Of a stretch of DNA of 64,000 bases, positions 1 through 11,600 are shown in pieces (the first letter of the stretch is position 1; every line of letters starts with the position of its first letter). The notes below the pieces were generated by a model. It searched no databases, was not told the DNA's origin, and worked only from the letters and a program-made list of their open reading frames with translations. The stretch comes from Citrus sinensis (taxonomy: Eukaryota > Streptophyta > Magnoliopsida > Sapindales > Rutaceae): positions 48,649,501 through 48,713,500 of the forward strand of contig NC_068558.1 in NCBI RefSeq assembly GCF_022201045.2, in the 5' to 3' direction. A program made the position numbers and the translations under genes.

Positions 1-200
1 TAAAACTGTTACCAGACATGTTGTAACTTGTAAGTGGACACAAGATATGCTCAAGGATTGCCATCCTAGAATGATAGATAGACAGTTCAGAGATTAGAAC
101 GACTGGACGAAAATAGCATCCTTATCTGAACAATCAAAGGAAGATTCTTTGTTTGTGTAATATCTGCACTCCACTCTGAATAAGCATTACCTTCTAACAG

Positions 201-1200
201 CTGGATTGAATATTCTGAAATGTCAGGGAACATTACACTCGATGCTTATGAAGAGGATTGTGAGTTTGCCGATCCAGCAGGTTCTTTTAAAGGACTTCGC
301 CGTTTCAAAAGAAATTGTACAAATTTTGGATTGCTTATTGACAAGTCAAATATGAATCTTACAAGGTGGGATGATTTTGAGGTGAGTTTAGGGAATCTAC
401 ATTAATGCATGGTGATATTATATGTAATTTCACTATTTAGTTCTGTCACACGTACAATTGCATTGCATTCCTACAGAATGGACCTGATGATTTTGTTTGC
501 GATCAGCTTAATATGATTGAACAAGCTGAGAGAATTTTCTTTTATATAGATGCTGGTCTTATGGAACTGTTGGCACTAAATTGTATTTGGGCACAGGATA
601 AGGGAATCGGACATTGGCGATTTAATTGTATCATGTCATTTCCCTGGAGACCTATTCTTTCTGGTATGTTCTATGCATTTACATTAACAGATTAAGTTCA
701 CTCATCCTTTTTGGTACCACTCAATGGATAATGCTAAAACATGGAAAGCATCATTGCTTGAGAATTATGCAAGAAACTTGTAACCTTTGCTTTGACCAAC
801 ACCAGTTCTGAGAAACATGGGTTTCAGGGTTTGTTTTCTGCTGTGGGTGAAAATTTCTGCATACCTTGCTTTGCTCAAAGAAAACCACAAGAAAAAATCA
901 ATCAAGATATTGCATGCTATGATAGTATCAACTGCACTTTTCCTTATTTCACCTGACTATTTTAAGCTATATACAGCAACTGGATATACAGAGTATTATT
1001 TCAATGCAGAAACTGGAAGAGTATGCAGGTAACAAGTTAACAGTCAGATACATTCCGTTCTACCGTTTCAACCTGCCCTTTTAGTTAAATGCAAGTCTAT
1101 AAATTTCAGGCATGTGGAGCATTGGAATGTTCCCAAAATGGCATTGTTTAAGCAAATCCTGAGGCCCAGCCGGGTAGGGCGTCGGAAATCAGGGGGTTGA
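201..1200 (+). CDS. DUF2358 (NTF2-like) family protein, 5' end missing
   Basis: Exons read by eye are 201-381, 597-663, 977-1028 and 1110-1200, joined in one frame and ending in TGA at 1198-1200. The protein runs YEEDCEFADPAGSFKGLRRF, then GHWRFNCIMSFPWRPILS, TGYTEYYFNAETGRVCR and HVEHWNVPKMALFKQILRPSR. I recognise this order from plant DUF2358 proteins, NTF2/SnoaL-fold proteins usually predicted for plastids and of unknown biochemical role. The amino-terminal part, where a transit peptide would lie, is not seen; it is either left of the window or lost. There are two possible acceptors before exon 2, at 476 and at 596. The one at 596 gives the family-like join, and the other would add 40 in-frame codons. 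The reading frame is intact in what is visible, so this is probably the end of a real gene, though a truncated copy cannot be excluded. Confidence 0.66.
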
Positions 1201-2127
1201 AGATTACAGTAGAAGGACGAACGAACAACAACAGGGTTACAATAAATAATGGGCGTCTTGCATTGTGGAATGTTCCTGGATTTGAAGTGTTTTCAACTTC
1301 TGAAGTTTGCTGTTCGCCATCTGAAAAAGAAATTGAAAGCTCTCTCCACATTGCATAAAATATCATACAAACAAATAGTATTATTTTGCTTTGAAGATGT
1401 ACATGATTTATGTTTAAGCAATAGCTGAAACTTACGGGTCCATTTCCACCTTTGAGTTTACTGGGCTGGGTTATTTATTTATTTATTTAATTTGGCCCGA
1501 GATTGGGGGAGGGTAATTGAGAAAATTAAAAAAACCACATAAAAAAATTTGGAAAATTAACTTATGTTTTGGTTCATGAGTCTCGCTATCATAATTACTA
1601 ACCCCATTAAATTTTAGGTAGCGTTTATTTTTTGAATTGGATTGGGAATTTGAGAAGTAAGAATCTTGAGATTGGGAGTGTGAGGTAGAAGTAAGAGTAG
1701 GTTATTTACTTAGACGGGAATGAAAGTGTATAATAATAATTAGAATTTCATTTGTGTGTTTATTTTATCCTGAATTAAGAGCTAATTGTTTCAAATTATG
1801 GCTTTACCTTTATATAAAGAATTGTAGTTATTAATTACAAAGTGAATAAGGAAACATATTTCTAAAATAAACTATTTATTTTATTATTTTAATTTTAATC
1901 ATATAAATTAATTATTATTAATATTCGTAATTATGTAAATCACAAATTTTTTTACTAGTTTTAATTTTAATTATATAAATTAAAAATTACTGATAAGAGC
2001 AACACAAACGAAACGGTATTATAAATAATATAGTAGAAAATTAATATTTCTTCGAATAAACTATTTATTATTATTAATGATTAAAATATTAAATAGACAT
2101 AATAATGAAATGGTATTATAAATAATA
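1201..2127. other. Intergenic AT-rich DNA with a tandem repeat unit
   Basis: No gene is seen. From about 2005 the sequence is a unit of roughly 98 bp that begins again at about 2100 (shared text such as aataaactatttattattat). The second copy is interrupted by the LTR element at 2128 and resumes at about 4653. Confidence 0.5.
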
Positions 2128-2685
2128 TGTTAGCCTATAGGGCTATAAATGTTGATTTTGATGATAACAAACCACATGTTGTGGATAAATAAATATTTAC
2201 ATATTGTGCTTTTATAATAAGAAAATGATTTTTATGTTATTAGAGTGTTTTTCAAGATATGGACTAAAGTGAAAGGATGTTGCCATCTTTGATTTTAATA
2301 AATATTATTTTGAATTTTGAATTTGGACCTAATTGAAAATATTTTAAATATTTTTGGTCATTCTATGATTTTACATATTTTGGGTCATATCATAATTTAA
2401 AAAAGTTTCGGGATTAACAAAATATTATTTAGAAATTCTGAAATTGAACCTATTTGAAAAATTTCATAACGTTTTGGGTTATAGTACATTTATATAAAGT
2501 TTTGGGGTCAAACTATAAATTAGAAAATAATTCATTGTAGCAGTTACTGTAGCAAGCAGCTAACCGGATTTGACAAGCGTTAGACTGAATTTTGGGCAGT
2601 AGCTTACTGGAATGAAAGCGGCTATCAGGATTTTGAAAGCGGCATACCAAATGTTCTAAAATTCAAATTTTTGCTATAATGGTAA

Positions 2686-4027
2686 TGTTGTGCAAATTTT
2701 ATTAAACTCGTAAGTGCACGAATCTATTATAGAATAAATTAATGGTGACGAGTGTCGATCCCACGAAGAGGTGAATTTTAATTGTGTAGAATTAAATTTC
2801 ATAAGTTGGTGATTGGATTTGTAGTGGAAGTGATTTAAATTATCCTAAAATTCAAATTAAAATGGCGGGAATAAATTGAAGTAAAAATCTATTAAAATGA
2901 CGTACTTGGGTATCTGAATTTGCATCAACATACACCATAGACTAAATATTTCTTATTAGTGTCAATTAAATCATGAGGGGAGTTTCCACTCCTCATGAAC
3001 CACACTCTAATCAATATGGTGCTAAGGACTTATCGTGCCAAACAATAATAACCTTGTACTATAGAGCTGGTTAAACCAGTGCGGTATCTAGACAAAATTA
3101 TTATTATTTATCGACGAAAAGTCAAAATAACCACAATAATTAGAGGGTAAGAGAAAATAAATTTACCAAATAAAGCCAATGGCACATGTTGAGACTTCAC
3201 CTTCAACTCAAGCTTAAAAGAAAATTAATTACTCATAATTGAACTAGGGGCAAAATGAGAATTTATTAAAATACATAGAAAATACAAGATGGAGAAAGAA
3301 TTACAGAAAATTGAACTAAAAAATAAATTCAGGGATCCCAAATTAGGGGGGAGCCCTACTTTTTATAGATACAATGAGTAAATTATGGTCATCGGATTAA
3401 AAATATTTTGGACGCTCAGGATTACGTCATGTTATCGGTCAATAGTACACGGTTTGACCACGCGGTTTGAGCAGTGAGGCGGCTTGAATAGTGACGTGGT
3501 TTGAGCAGTGAGGCGGCTTGAATAGTGACGCGGTTTGGTCGTAAATAATCCCGTGTATATGCATGTACCGTACACACGATTTTTGGTCCACTAACATGCT
3601 GCCACGTCACCGATCAATAGTATATAAGATTTTTAATCCAATAGAATCGTGACACATCATCAATCGATGACACATCATCGGTCAGTGTCATGTCATCGTT
3701 CTATATATGTGAACAGTGTCGTGAACAATGTCGTGAACAGTAACATGGACAGTACCGTACATGTGAACAGTGACATTTTTCCTTTTATGCTCCTCCTAAG
3801 GTTTTCGATTGTCCTGAGTTCAAAAGTGATGTCCGTTTTGCTGTCTGATCTCTCGTTCATTGTGAAATGACCATGATACCCCTAAAACACATAAAATACT
3901 TCATTAAAATAAAACACACAATTAAATCACAAGAGACTTAAATACATAAAAGTAAATGTGTTAGTAAGACTTGAAATGTAAAATGATGATTTCTCCTTTA
4001 TAAATATACACTTTCTAACACTCAATA
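2686..4027 (+). mobile_element. Inner solo LTR nested in the outer LTR
   Basis: An insert of 1342 bp lies between two copies of GGTAA (2681-2685 and 4028-4032), a typical 5-bp target duplication. It starts TGTTGTGCAAATTTTATTAA and soon has CGTAAGTGCACGAATC and GTCGATCCCACGAAGAGG, a stretch common near the start of plant LTRs. The right end is CTCAATA instead of the usual CA. No protein-coding domain is seen. It must be younger than the outer LTR that it interrupts. Confidence 0.65.
3461..3528 (+). repeat. 34-bp tandem repeat inside the inner LTR
   Basis: Two adjacent 34-bp units (3461-3494 and 3495-3528) differ by one base and are followed by a partial third. Further short GTGAACAGTG-type repeats lie at 3708-3775. 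Confidence 0.8.
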
Positions 4028-4652
4028 GGTAACATAAAAGCGGCTAACCAGATTCCAAAAGCGGCGAGCCGATTATCATTAGAAAACACATAACAACTAG
4101 TTTTTTAGCTCAAACTATATAAACTCAAATCAAATTGATTTTCAAGCTCCCTAGCAAGTAAAAATAAAAAGCACACAACATATATTGAACTCTCATTTCG
4201 CAAATCATTATACATTGAATCATCTTTATTCTTCAATTTGTATATCTATTCTTTAAGAGAGTTTTTATTGTAATCTTTATTTCCTCATAAATTTGTGAGT
4301 ATACAAGTGTGAGAAACACTTGTGTTTAAGAGATTATGGAGATAATCTCTTGTTGTAAAGGTTTATTGACACTTTGGAAGTCAATTGTAAGCATTTGAAG
4401 TCTTGGGAGGATTGGATAGTGAAATCTTCAAGCCCGGTGTGCTTGGAGGCGTGGAAGTAGGCAGGGATTGCCGAACCACGTAAAAATTCTTGTGCTTATT
4501 TTCTCTTCCCTTACTCTTTTATTATTGTGATTTATTGAATTTATTATTTTCGATTCTATTAAGGCATTAGATTCAATTATTGTGTGGTTTGCTTAACTTA
4601 AGTTTTAAAATTCCAATTCACCCCTCCTCTTGGGTTGCATAACTTGTATTTG

Positions 4653-6058
4653 ATAATATAGTGGATAATTAATATTTCTTAGAATAAACTATTTATTATT
4701 ATTAATTATTAATATTAAATAGACATAATAATATTTATTTTTAAATAAAGATATTTATAGTAATATTATTAATTCTATGTGAATATAATAATATAATTTT
4801 TAAGTAATTTTAAATTTGAATAAATGTAAATTATAATTTTTAATAAATAAACAATACAGATAAATAATATAAATGAATAAATGTAAAATTATTAAATAAT
4901 ATAATAATATAATTTAAATGAATATGATATTATTATTTTAAATAAATATAATATTATTTTATTTTTATTTTTATAAATATATTATATTTAAATGGGAGGG
5001 GAAAAAATGAATAAGTGAGAGTGGATATACCCTACACTATAAAAGTGGATGGGACCCATGGAATTAGGATTCTCACTTGCATCCTTAAATAAACTTGTAA
5101 ATACTTTCACTCCAATAAGTAAACACATGCTTAAAAGACACCATGTTATACTTGTATAATAAGTTATTGAGTTTTTTTCGTGAAAACTATGTGAAGATGA
5201 GATAATTAAGGATGACAATTTAACCCAGACCCAGGCGAACCCGAAAAATCTGGGCCGGGTTCAACCCATACCGGAACAAATTAAATTCGGATTTAATTTT
5301 ATCAATCCGATGTATCCGGGTTCGGTTTCGGGTTTGGGTGAACCCGTAAAACCGTAACCTGGACCCATATATCTTTATTTTAATATAAATTGAAAAATTT
5401 TAAAAAAATCAGCCCAACCCACATTCACCGCCTCTGCCAAACATTTTCACTCTCTCCCTTCTCTTCATCAAATCATCGTCGCCACTCGCCATTGTTTCGC
5501 TACTTTATTGTGTTCATGTTCATAATCATCAGAGGTGAAGAAGATCGATGAAGAAAGAATAAAAAATAATAAAAGAATACAAAAATAAAAAACCAAAAAA
5601 AAAAGAAGAAGAAAAGGAGATTAGAAGTGGCCGCGCAATAAATGAAGAAGAAAGCAAGAGTGGAGATGAGAACAATGACTTGAACAACATACATGATTTT
5701 GAAGACCAAATCTCATTTCTCACCTTTTCGGTTTTTCTTAACTTAACCCCACAAAGCCCAATTTGTCATCATCATCACCAAATTTGTCATCATTATATTT
5801 GAAAATTGAATTTTGTATGCTCTGTTACCTTTGAATTTATTTCTAATTATTTTATTTTGAATTATTTTCCATTGTTGTTGGTAATAGATTAAAGATGTAG
5901 GAGGAATTCAATGAAGAAAAAGAGAAAATCATATCTCTTTAGCAATCATCTGGGTTCTAAACCCGGAATCCAAAAACTTGGATTTTTTCGGGTTGAACCC
6001 CGACCAGACCTGGAGTAAAAATATCTAGATTTATTTTCATGTTCGATATTTCAAATTA
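4653..6058. other. Intergenic repeat-rich DNA, no gene
   Basis: 4653-4990 is very AT-rich. 5215-6020 has many scattered GGGTT/AACCC words (for example AACCCGAAAAATCTGGGCC at the left and TTTTTCGGGTTGAACCCCG at the right), which looks like an old non-autonomous transposon. I could not define its ends. Phenylalanine-rich open stretches on the minus strand at 5500-5723 are low complexity. Confidence 0.4.
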
Positions 6059-6334
6059 GGGTTATTATCATTTCACTACTTCAAAAATTAAAAAATATCA
6101 AATGACTACAAGAAATATTGTCCCATATCATTTTCCTACTATATCATTAAAAAAATATCATTTTACTATTTTTCTGTTAGTTGACCAGTTAGTTGACTAA
6201 CAAATTACCAATTTTACCCTTCATGATTAAAAAAAAAAAATACTTGAAGCTTATTTACAACATCAGCTCTTCTACATTTATTTGGTCATCCATGTTTTAT
6301 TTCCAACATTAGGATATAAAAATGGAATCATTAA

Positions 6335-7026
6335 TAGGGATGGCAAAATCCTCCACAGGTTTGGGGTCCCATGGAGCCCCACCCCAAATGGGAAAATTTT
6401 TTAATAATTTTTGGGGAATGGAATGGGGAGTGGGAGAAAAGTAATCCCCAAATTGTTAACGGGGTGGGGTTTGGTATTGCACTCCCCACTCCACCCCCAT
6501 CCCAATCCCCATTATATATAAATATGTTTTTAATTCTTATTTAATAATTATTATTTTATCAACTATAATGTCAATTAATAATTTTTTTAGTTTTTATGTA
6601 ATATAAATAGAATATGAATAAAAGAAAACCTTACAATATTTTTCAACTTTAAAACATTATTATATTTTTTTTCTCTTTTAAGGAGCTGCTCTCTTTAAAT
6701 ATTTTTCACTTTTAATATTATTTTAAGATATTGTTTCAAATGTTTAGAGATTTTTTAAAAAAATTTCAATACTTTATAATATGGTAATGATTTTATTTTA
6801 AGTCTCTAATTTTTAATTTACTAAAATCATATTTTTATATTTACTGTAAAATAAGTAAATGGGGAATGAGGTGGGGATGAGGGAATCATTTTCCACGTGG
6901 GGATTCCCCATCCCCAACCCACTAAATTTATTAGGGAATGAGGTGGGGAATGGAGGTAAAAAATTTTAATGGGGTGGGGAATGGGGTAGGCATCCCCACC
7001 CCCACCCCGCTCCATTGCCATCTATA
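6335..7026. mobile_element. hAT-type MITE (TAGGGATGGCAA ends)
   Basis: The left end is TAGGGATGGCAA and the right end is TTGCCATCTATA, an inverted copy with two changes. The 8-bp target duplication ATCATTAA is present at 6327-6334 and 7027-7034. The interior is rich in GGGGTGGGG and CCCCACCCC near both ends. There is no coding capacity. Confidence 0.85.
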
Positions 7027-7222
7027 ATCATTAATAAGATAAATTTGTAATCCATATATCATAATTCCAACAAAAAGAATTATGTTGGTATTTTGTATCC
7101 ATTTTTATAAATGGATTATAAATTTGTATTTTATTAGTCAACTAACGGTTGTAACGGAAAAATAGTAAAATGATATTTTTGTAAAGATATAATAGAAAAA
7201 TGATAGGGGACAATACTTCTTG

Positions 7223-8189
7223 TAGGGATGGCAATGAGGAGGGGAGGGGAGGGGACCAATCTCCTCGTATCCATCCCCAATATTTTGCGTATGTCCCTAT
7301 CCCCTCCCCGTTAGAATTAATAGAGAGAATCTACATCCCCTCCCCGAATAATAACAGGGGATCCTCGAGGGTCTCCGATCTCCGAATAACTAATACATTT
7401 TTTTGTTTTCGATTTTGAGTTAATCATATTAAAATAAAAAATTCAAATAAAAGTAAAATTCGAAATATATCTTACATTAATATCCATTACAAAAGTCACA
7501 TACATTAAATTAGTAAGTAACGCAACATGTAAGGGATACAAACTTCTTTTACAAACTATCATGAACAAATTAATAGTTTAATACAAAATTGTTACAAATA
7601 AAATCAAATTTAGATTCAAAATTAACATTTTCAATGGTGGCGTGGACACTTTATAAATGTGGACTATTCCCTTTACAGCACAATAGTTAAGTCGGAGTAA
7701 ATCAAGAGCAAATATTAGATTAGATTAAATATTAAAATTGTGATTCGTTGTGGGCAATTATAATAACATCTAAAAATAAACAAAAAATAGATTTAAATTT
7801 AAAATATTTAATGAATATTAAAATTAAAACAAAATTTTTAGTCTAATAGAATCTACCTGGTCTTTTAAATGTCCTAAATAAAAATTTAGGATTTTAATTA
7901 GTTAATTAGGCCTAAAAGTTTAATAATATAAATATTTTGATATTTGTTATTTTTACCAATATTTATAATTTTATAATTTAAATTTTATTATTTATTTACT
8001 AGTAATTTTAAAAAATTAAAATTAAAATTAAAATGGAGAAATAGGTAGGGGATGGGGATTCCACCTCATCCCCGTTCCCTCCTCGAATTAGAAATTAGGT
8101 AAAAAAAATTTCCTATCTCTTCTCCGAATAAGAAATTGGGTATGAAATTATCCTTATACCCGTCTTTGTGGGGATTTTTGCCATCCCTA
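7223..8189. mobile_element. hAT-type MITE (TAGGGATGGCAA ends), younger copy
   Basis: Perfect 12-bp terminal inverted repeats, TAGGGATGGCAA and TTGCCATCCCTA, are flanked by a perfect 8-bp duplication ACTTCTTG (7215-7222 and 8190-8197). It is 967 bp with an AT-rich middle and no coding capacity. It sits inside the right arm of the Mutator-like element. Confidence 0.9.
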
Positions 8190-8247
8190 ACTTCTTGTAG
8201 TCATTTAATATTTTTTAATTTTTTAAATAGTGAAATGATAATAACCC

Positions 8248-8615
8248 CTCAAACTACCCTTCCGGCCCGGCCTTGCAAATGCTAAATCCGGACCTAGATC
8301 CGGATTTTACCCTTCCTGGATGAGATAAGACAACCCACGAAATCCTTAAAAAAAAAAGGGAAGAAAGAAAAAGGAGTCAGATAGGAGACAAGAAACGATG
8401 TCGTCTGAAAGTTTAAACACACAACCAAAGAGAAGTTATTTGGACCGGTCAAAACATGAAAACGGAGTCGGGTCTTGGACATTTTTACCAAATTATTTTC
8501 ACGTTTTTGCTATAAATTGCAGTCATCATTACCTATAAATATCACTAGGACACACTTCAATCATCATTCTCGCTCTAGCAATATCTCCGCAGACTCCACG
8601 AATTCAAACGCAGCC
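8248..8615 (+). promoter_or_regulatory. STE24 promoter and 5' leader with TATA box
   Basis: The 368 bp between the transposon and the STE24 start codon contain TATAAATA at 8534-8541, about 80 bp before the ATG at 8616. This is a reasonable TATA box; the transcription start would be near 8565. The transposon end is therefore within 300 bp of the likely start. Confidence 0.45.
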
Positions 8616-11600
8616 ATGGTGTTTCCGTACATGGAAGCTGTCGTCGGTACGAGACATATCAATTCATTTTATCGTTCTTTATTTTTCTTCTTGTATTCTT
8701 CTCTTTCTTTAGTAACCTTAAGCGTATTGAAGTTGCAGTCAATTTGTTCTTCGCTTTCTTTTTCTTTCTCCCTTTAGATTCTTTGCGATTGATATATTCT
8801 ACAAGGCTTTGATGTTATATTTTCTATTTCATTGAGTTTATTCGCCGGTTTTTTTTTCTTTTTCTTTTTCATTTATCAAGTAATCGTGGTATATAAGTAA
8901 ATTTTAGGGTTTTTACATTATGATTCTGTTGTTTCTTTTGTTTAAAAGTGGGTGATTAAAGAATATTCCTTCTATTTCTAATGAGGAATAGGAGAATTTA
9001 TTTATTTGTAACCCAAAATGACACAGAAATAGAATTGGGATTCAAGATTTCATTTCTTGATCATTTGGTTCTTTTTGCTGCAACCAAATGGAGGTAAAAG
9101 AATGAATAATGGTTAAACTTAGGGTTCTTGTGTGCTGTACTGTAATGATTGATTTTTTTTTTTTTTAAGAATGAGAAAGCTTCCATCTCCTTGAGAGTAA
9201 AATGTGGGGAAGACATTTCTTGGCTTATGATTTTAAGGGTTTGAGAGAAGTTTTCTTTTGGATCTTCTCTTCTTTTTTGATTGATACATAGTTGTTTATT
9301 TATTTTTCATGGAGCCAAATATGTTACTGTTTCCATGATTCTTGTATTTCTTCTACAGGTTTTATGATATTAATGTACTTTTTTGAAACTTATCTGGATT
9401 TGCGGCAACATGCTGCCCTCAAACTGCCAAAACTTCCAAAAACTTTGGAAGGGGTGATCAGTCAAGAGAAATTTGAGAAGTCTCGAGGCTATAGTCTTGA
9501 TAAAAGGTTTGTCTCTGTCATTTGATTAATTTAACTTGCCCTGCCTATTAAAGCATGTGTTCTTATTTCAGTTTTTTTTTTTCTAATCAATGATTTACGC
9601 TGATGCACCTACGCAAACTTCCAGCCACTTTCATTTCGTTCATGAATTTGTTACCATACTGATGGACTCAGCAATTTTGTTATTCCGAATATTGCCTTGG
9701 TTTTGGAAGGTAAGTCACTGGTTTACTGTTAGCTGTTTTTGATTACCGCAATCTCACTCTTCTTGTGATCGCAGAAATCAGGAAACTTTCTAGTTTTAGT
9801 TGGGCTTGATGCGGAGAATGAAATATTACACACCCTATCGTTCTTGGCTGGTGTTATGTTATGGTCACAGGTGTGTACATGGCATCTTTGTAACTCATAA
9901 GATAAATGTCTTTTTGTTTTTGACAATGAAAATCCTTGTTCACAGTCTGTAGTGTGTCTTCAGATATGATAATACTTTTTGAATAGTTTCAAAGTAGTTT
10001 GACCTTTCTTATTTTGATTAGGTGCAGTTATGTCATCTAACAGTTCAATGGAGAAAGTTTCCTCGATTTTTCTCTATATTATAAATCTATAAATGTGGGA
10101 CCATCTTAAATTATATTGGGGTGCACAAATTTGTGACTGAATGCCCTAACCATACGATATTTTTAGAAATCAAAATACCATATGTCATTTCCGCTGATAC
10201 AAGGCAATTGCTGTAAATGTTGCTCTGTATTCAGTTGTTTCAATGTTCTTTAAATTATTGCAAAGAATGCTTTCTGGTTTGTTCTAGCAGTAGAATACGG
10301 AGTCATTTGCTTTTATGATTTCCCCTAAACTAATTTCATTTTCACTCCACTGAACTGGTATTGTTGGTTTGTTTCGAAATGTTGTGCAGCTCACTGATTT
10401 GCCTTTTTCTCTATATTCAACTTTTGTGATTGAGGCTCGCCACGGTTTTAATAAGGTTCGTATTTTAACTTGAATCTTCTTTTCACTTTTGTGTCTCATT
10501 ATTTCCTGGTTAAAAAATTGTTCACTTTGGTATATTTGTCTTATTGCGGATGTCACTAGTGGTAATGTAAAATTTCTCACTGTTTGATGTTTCTTTTGTT
10601 TCATATCTCATGTCTTGTTGCTTCATTATATTTTAACTCTTTTTTTCCTTGTTTTGCAGCAAACAATATGGTTATTTTTTAGGGATATGATCAAAGGAAT
10701 GATCCTTGCTATTGTATTAGGTCCACCTATTGTTTCCGCAATCATCATAATAGTACAGGTATGGACTTCTTCCTTCGTTAATATAACTAGCAATTTATGG
10801 CTATCAGTTTAGGAAATTTGGTCTTCATTACTGATTTGAGAATTTTTTATTATGTTAGTTTCTGTTTTCCATAAATGTATTCTTGGAACACTTAAATAGT
10901 TATATGCTATGGGCTTCTTTTATTGCTGTGTATTTTTTCCTAACCATTCTAAATGTTCCTTCCGTGATTGCAGAAAGGAGGTCCTTATCTGGCCATCTAT
11001 CTTTGGGCATTTATGTTTGTTCTTTCTCTTGTGATGATGACACTATACCCCGTTTTAATTGCCCCTCTGTTCAATAAGTTTACTCCTGTAAGTATTTATG
11101 ATTCTTTCCGTGGTTTATTTATTTGTATAATATGTTTGAATTATTGATCTTTTTTTCTTTGGTTATGATGTGAAATAGCTTCCAGAAGGAGAGCTAAGGG
11201 AGAAAATTGAGAAACTTGCTTCCTCCCTCAAGTTTCCTTTAAAGAAGTTGTTCGTAGTTGATGGATCCACAAGGTCAAGCCACAGCAATGTAAGGATTAG
11301 ATTCTTGTTCAGTTACTGGGTTTTCCTGGTGTTATTTCGTTTTTTCTGATCCAATGTAATTACTTCCATTACCTTTTTGGAGTCTGAAAAGAATTGCATT
11401 TAATCTAATCTCCCTAATGTTGATGGATACTTGCACAAACAATCATAATTATTGATTGGCAATGTGAAAAGGATTGGAGATTATCCGACAATTTATAAGA
11501 TTTTAGCAGTATTGTATTGCAAAATGCTGGCACTTTTGTTTGGTTGGTAAATATTCATGCACTCCAAGTTGGACGTAATTAAAGACTGCACATGTATTGT

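Larger units (their letters stand above)
2128..4652 (+). mobile_element. Outer solo LTR, Ty1/copia-like, interrupted
   Basis: The element starts TGTTAGCCTATAGGGC and its last part (about 4240-4640) has the look of a copia LTR: a CAAGCCCGGTGTGCTTGGAG stretch, CCGAACCACGTAAAAATT, and a terminal AATTCACCCCTCCTCTTGGG. The flanks repeat ATAATA (2122-2127 and 4653-4658), and both sides match parts of one tandem repeat unit, so the ends are well placed to within a few bases. With the inner insertion (2686-4027) removed the LTR is about 1.2 kb. There is no internal coding region or second LTR, so it is a solo LTR left by recombination. The superfamily call rests on pattern memory. Confidence 0.65.
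6059..8247. mobile_element. Mutator-like TIR element carrying two nested hAT MITEs
   Basis: The left end (6059) reads GGGTTATTATCATTTCACTA, and the right end (8247) is its inverted copy, ending TAGTGAAATGATAATAACCC. The inverted similarity continues for about 100 bp. The flanks form a degenerate 9-bp direct repeat, TTCAAATTA (6050-6058) and CTCAAACTA (8248-8256). Two hAT-type MITEs lie inside it. Without them the element is only about 500 bp, so it is a non-autonomous MITE and has no coding capacity. The GGGT start with a 9-bp duplication points to the Mutator superfamily. Confidence 0.75.

Noticed and set aside
5500-5723. Phe-rich minus-strand open frames
   Set aside because: Low-complexity GAA/AAG-rich DNA read on the other strand, inside repeat DNA.
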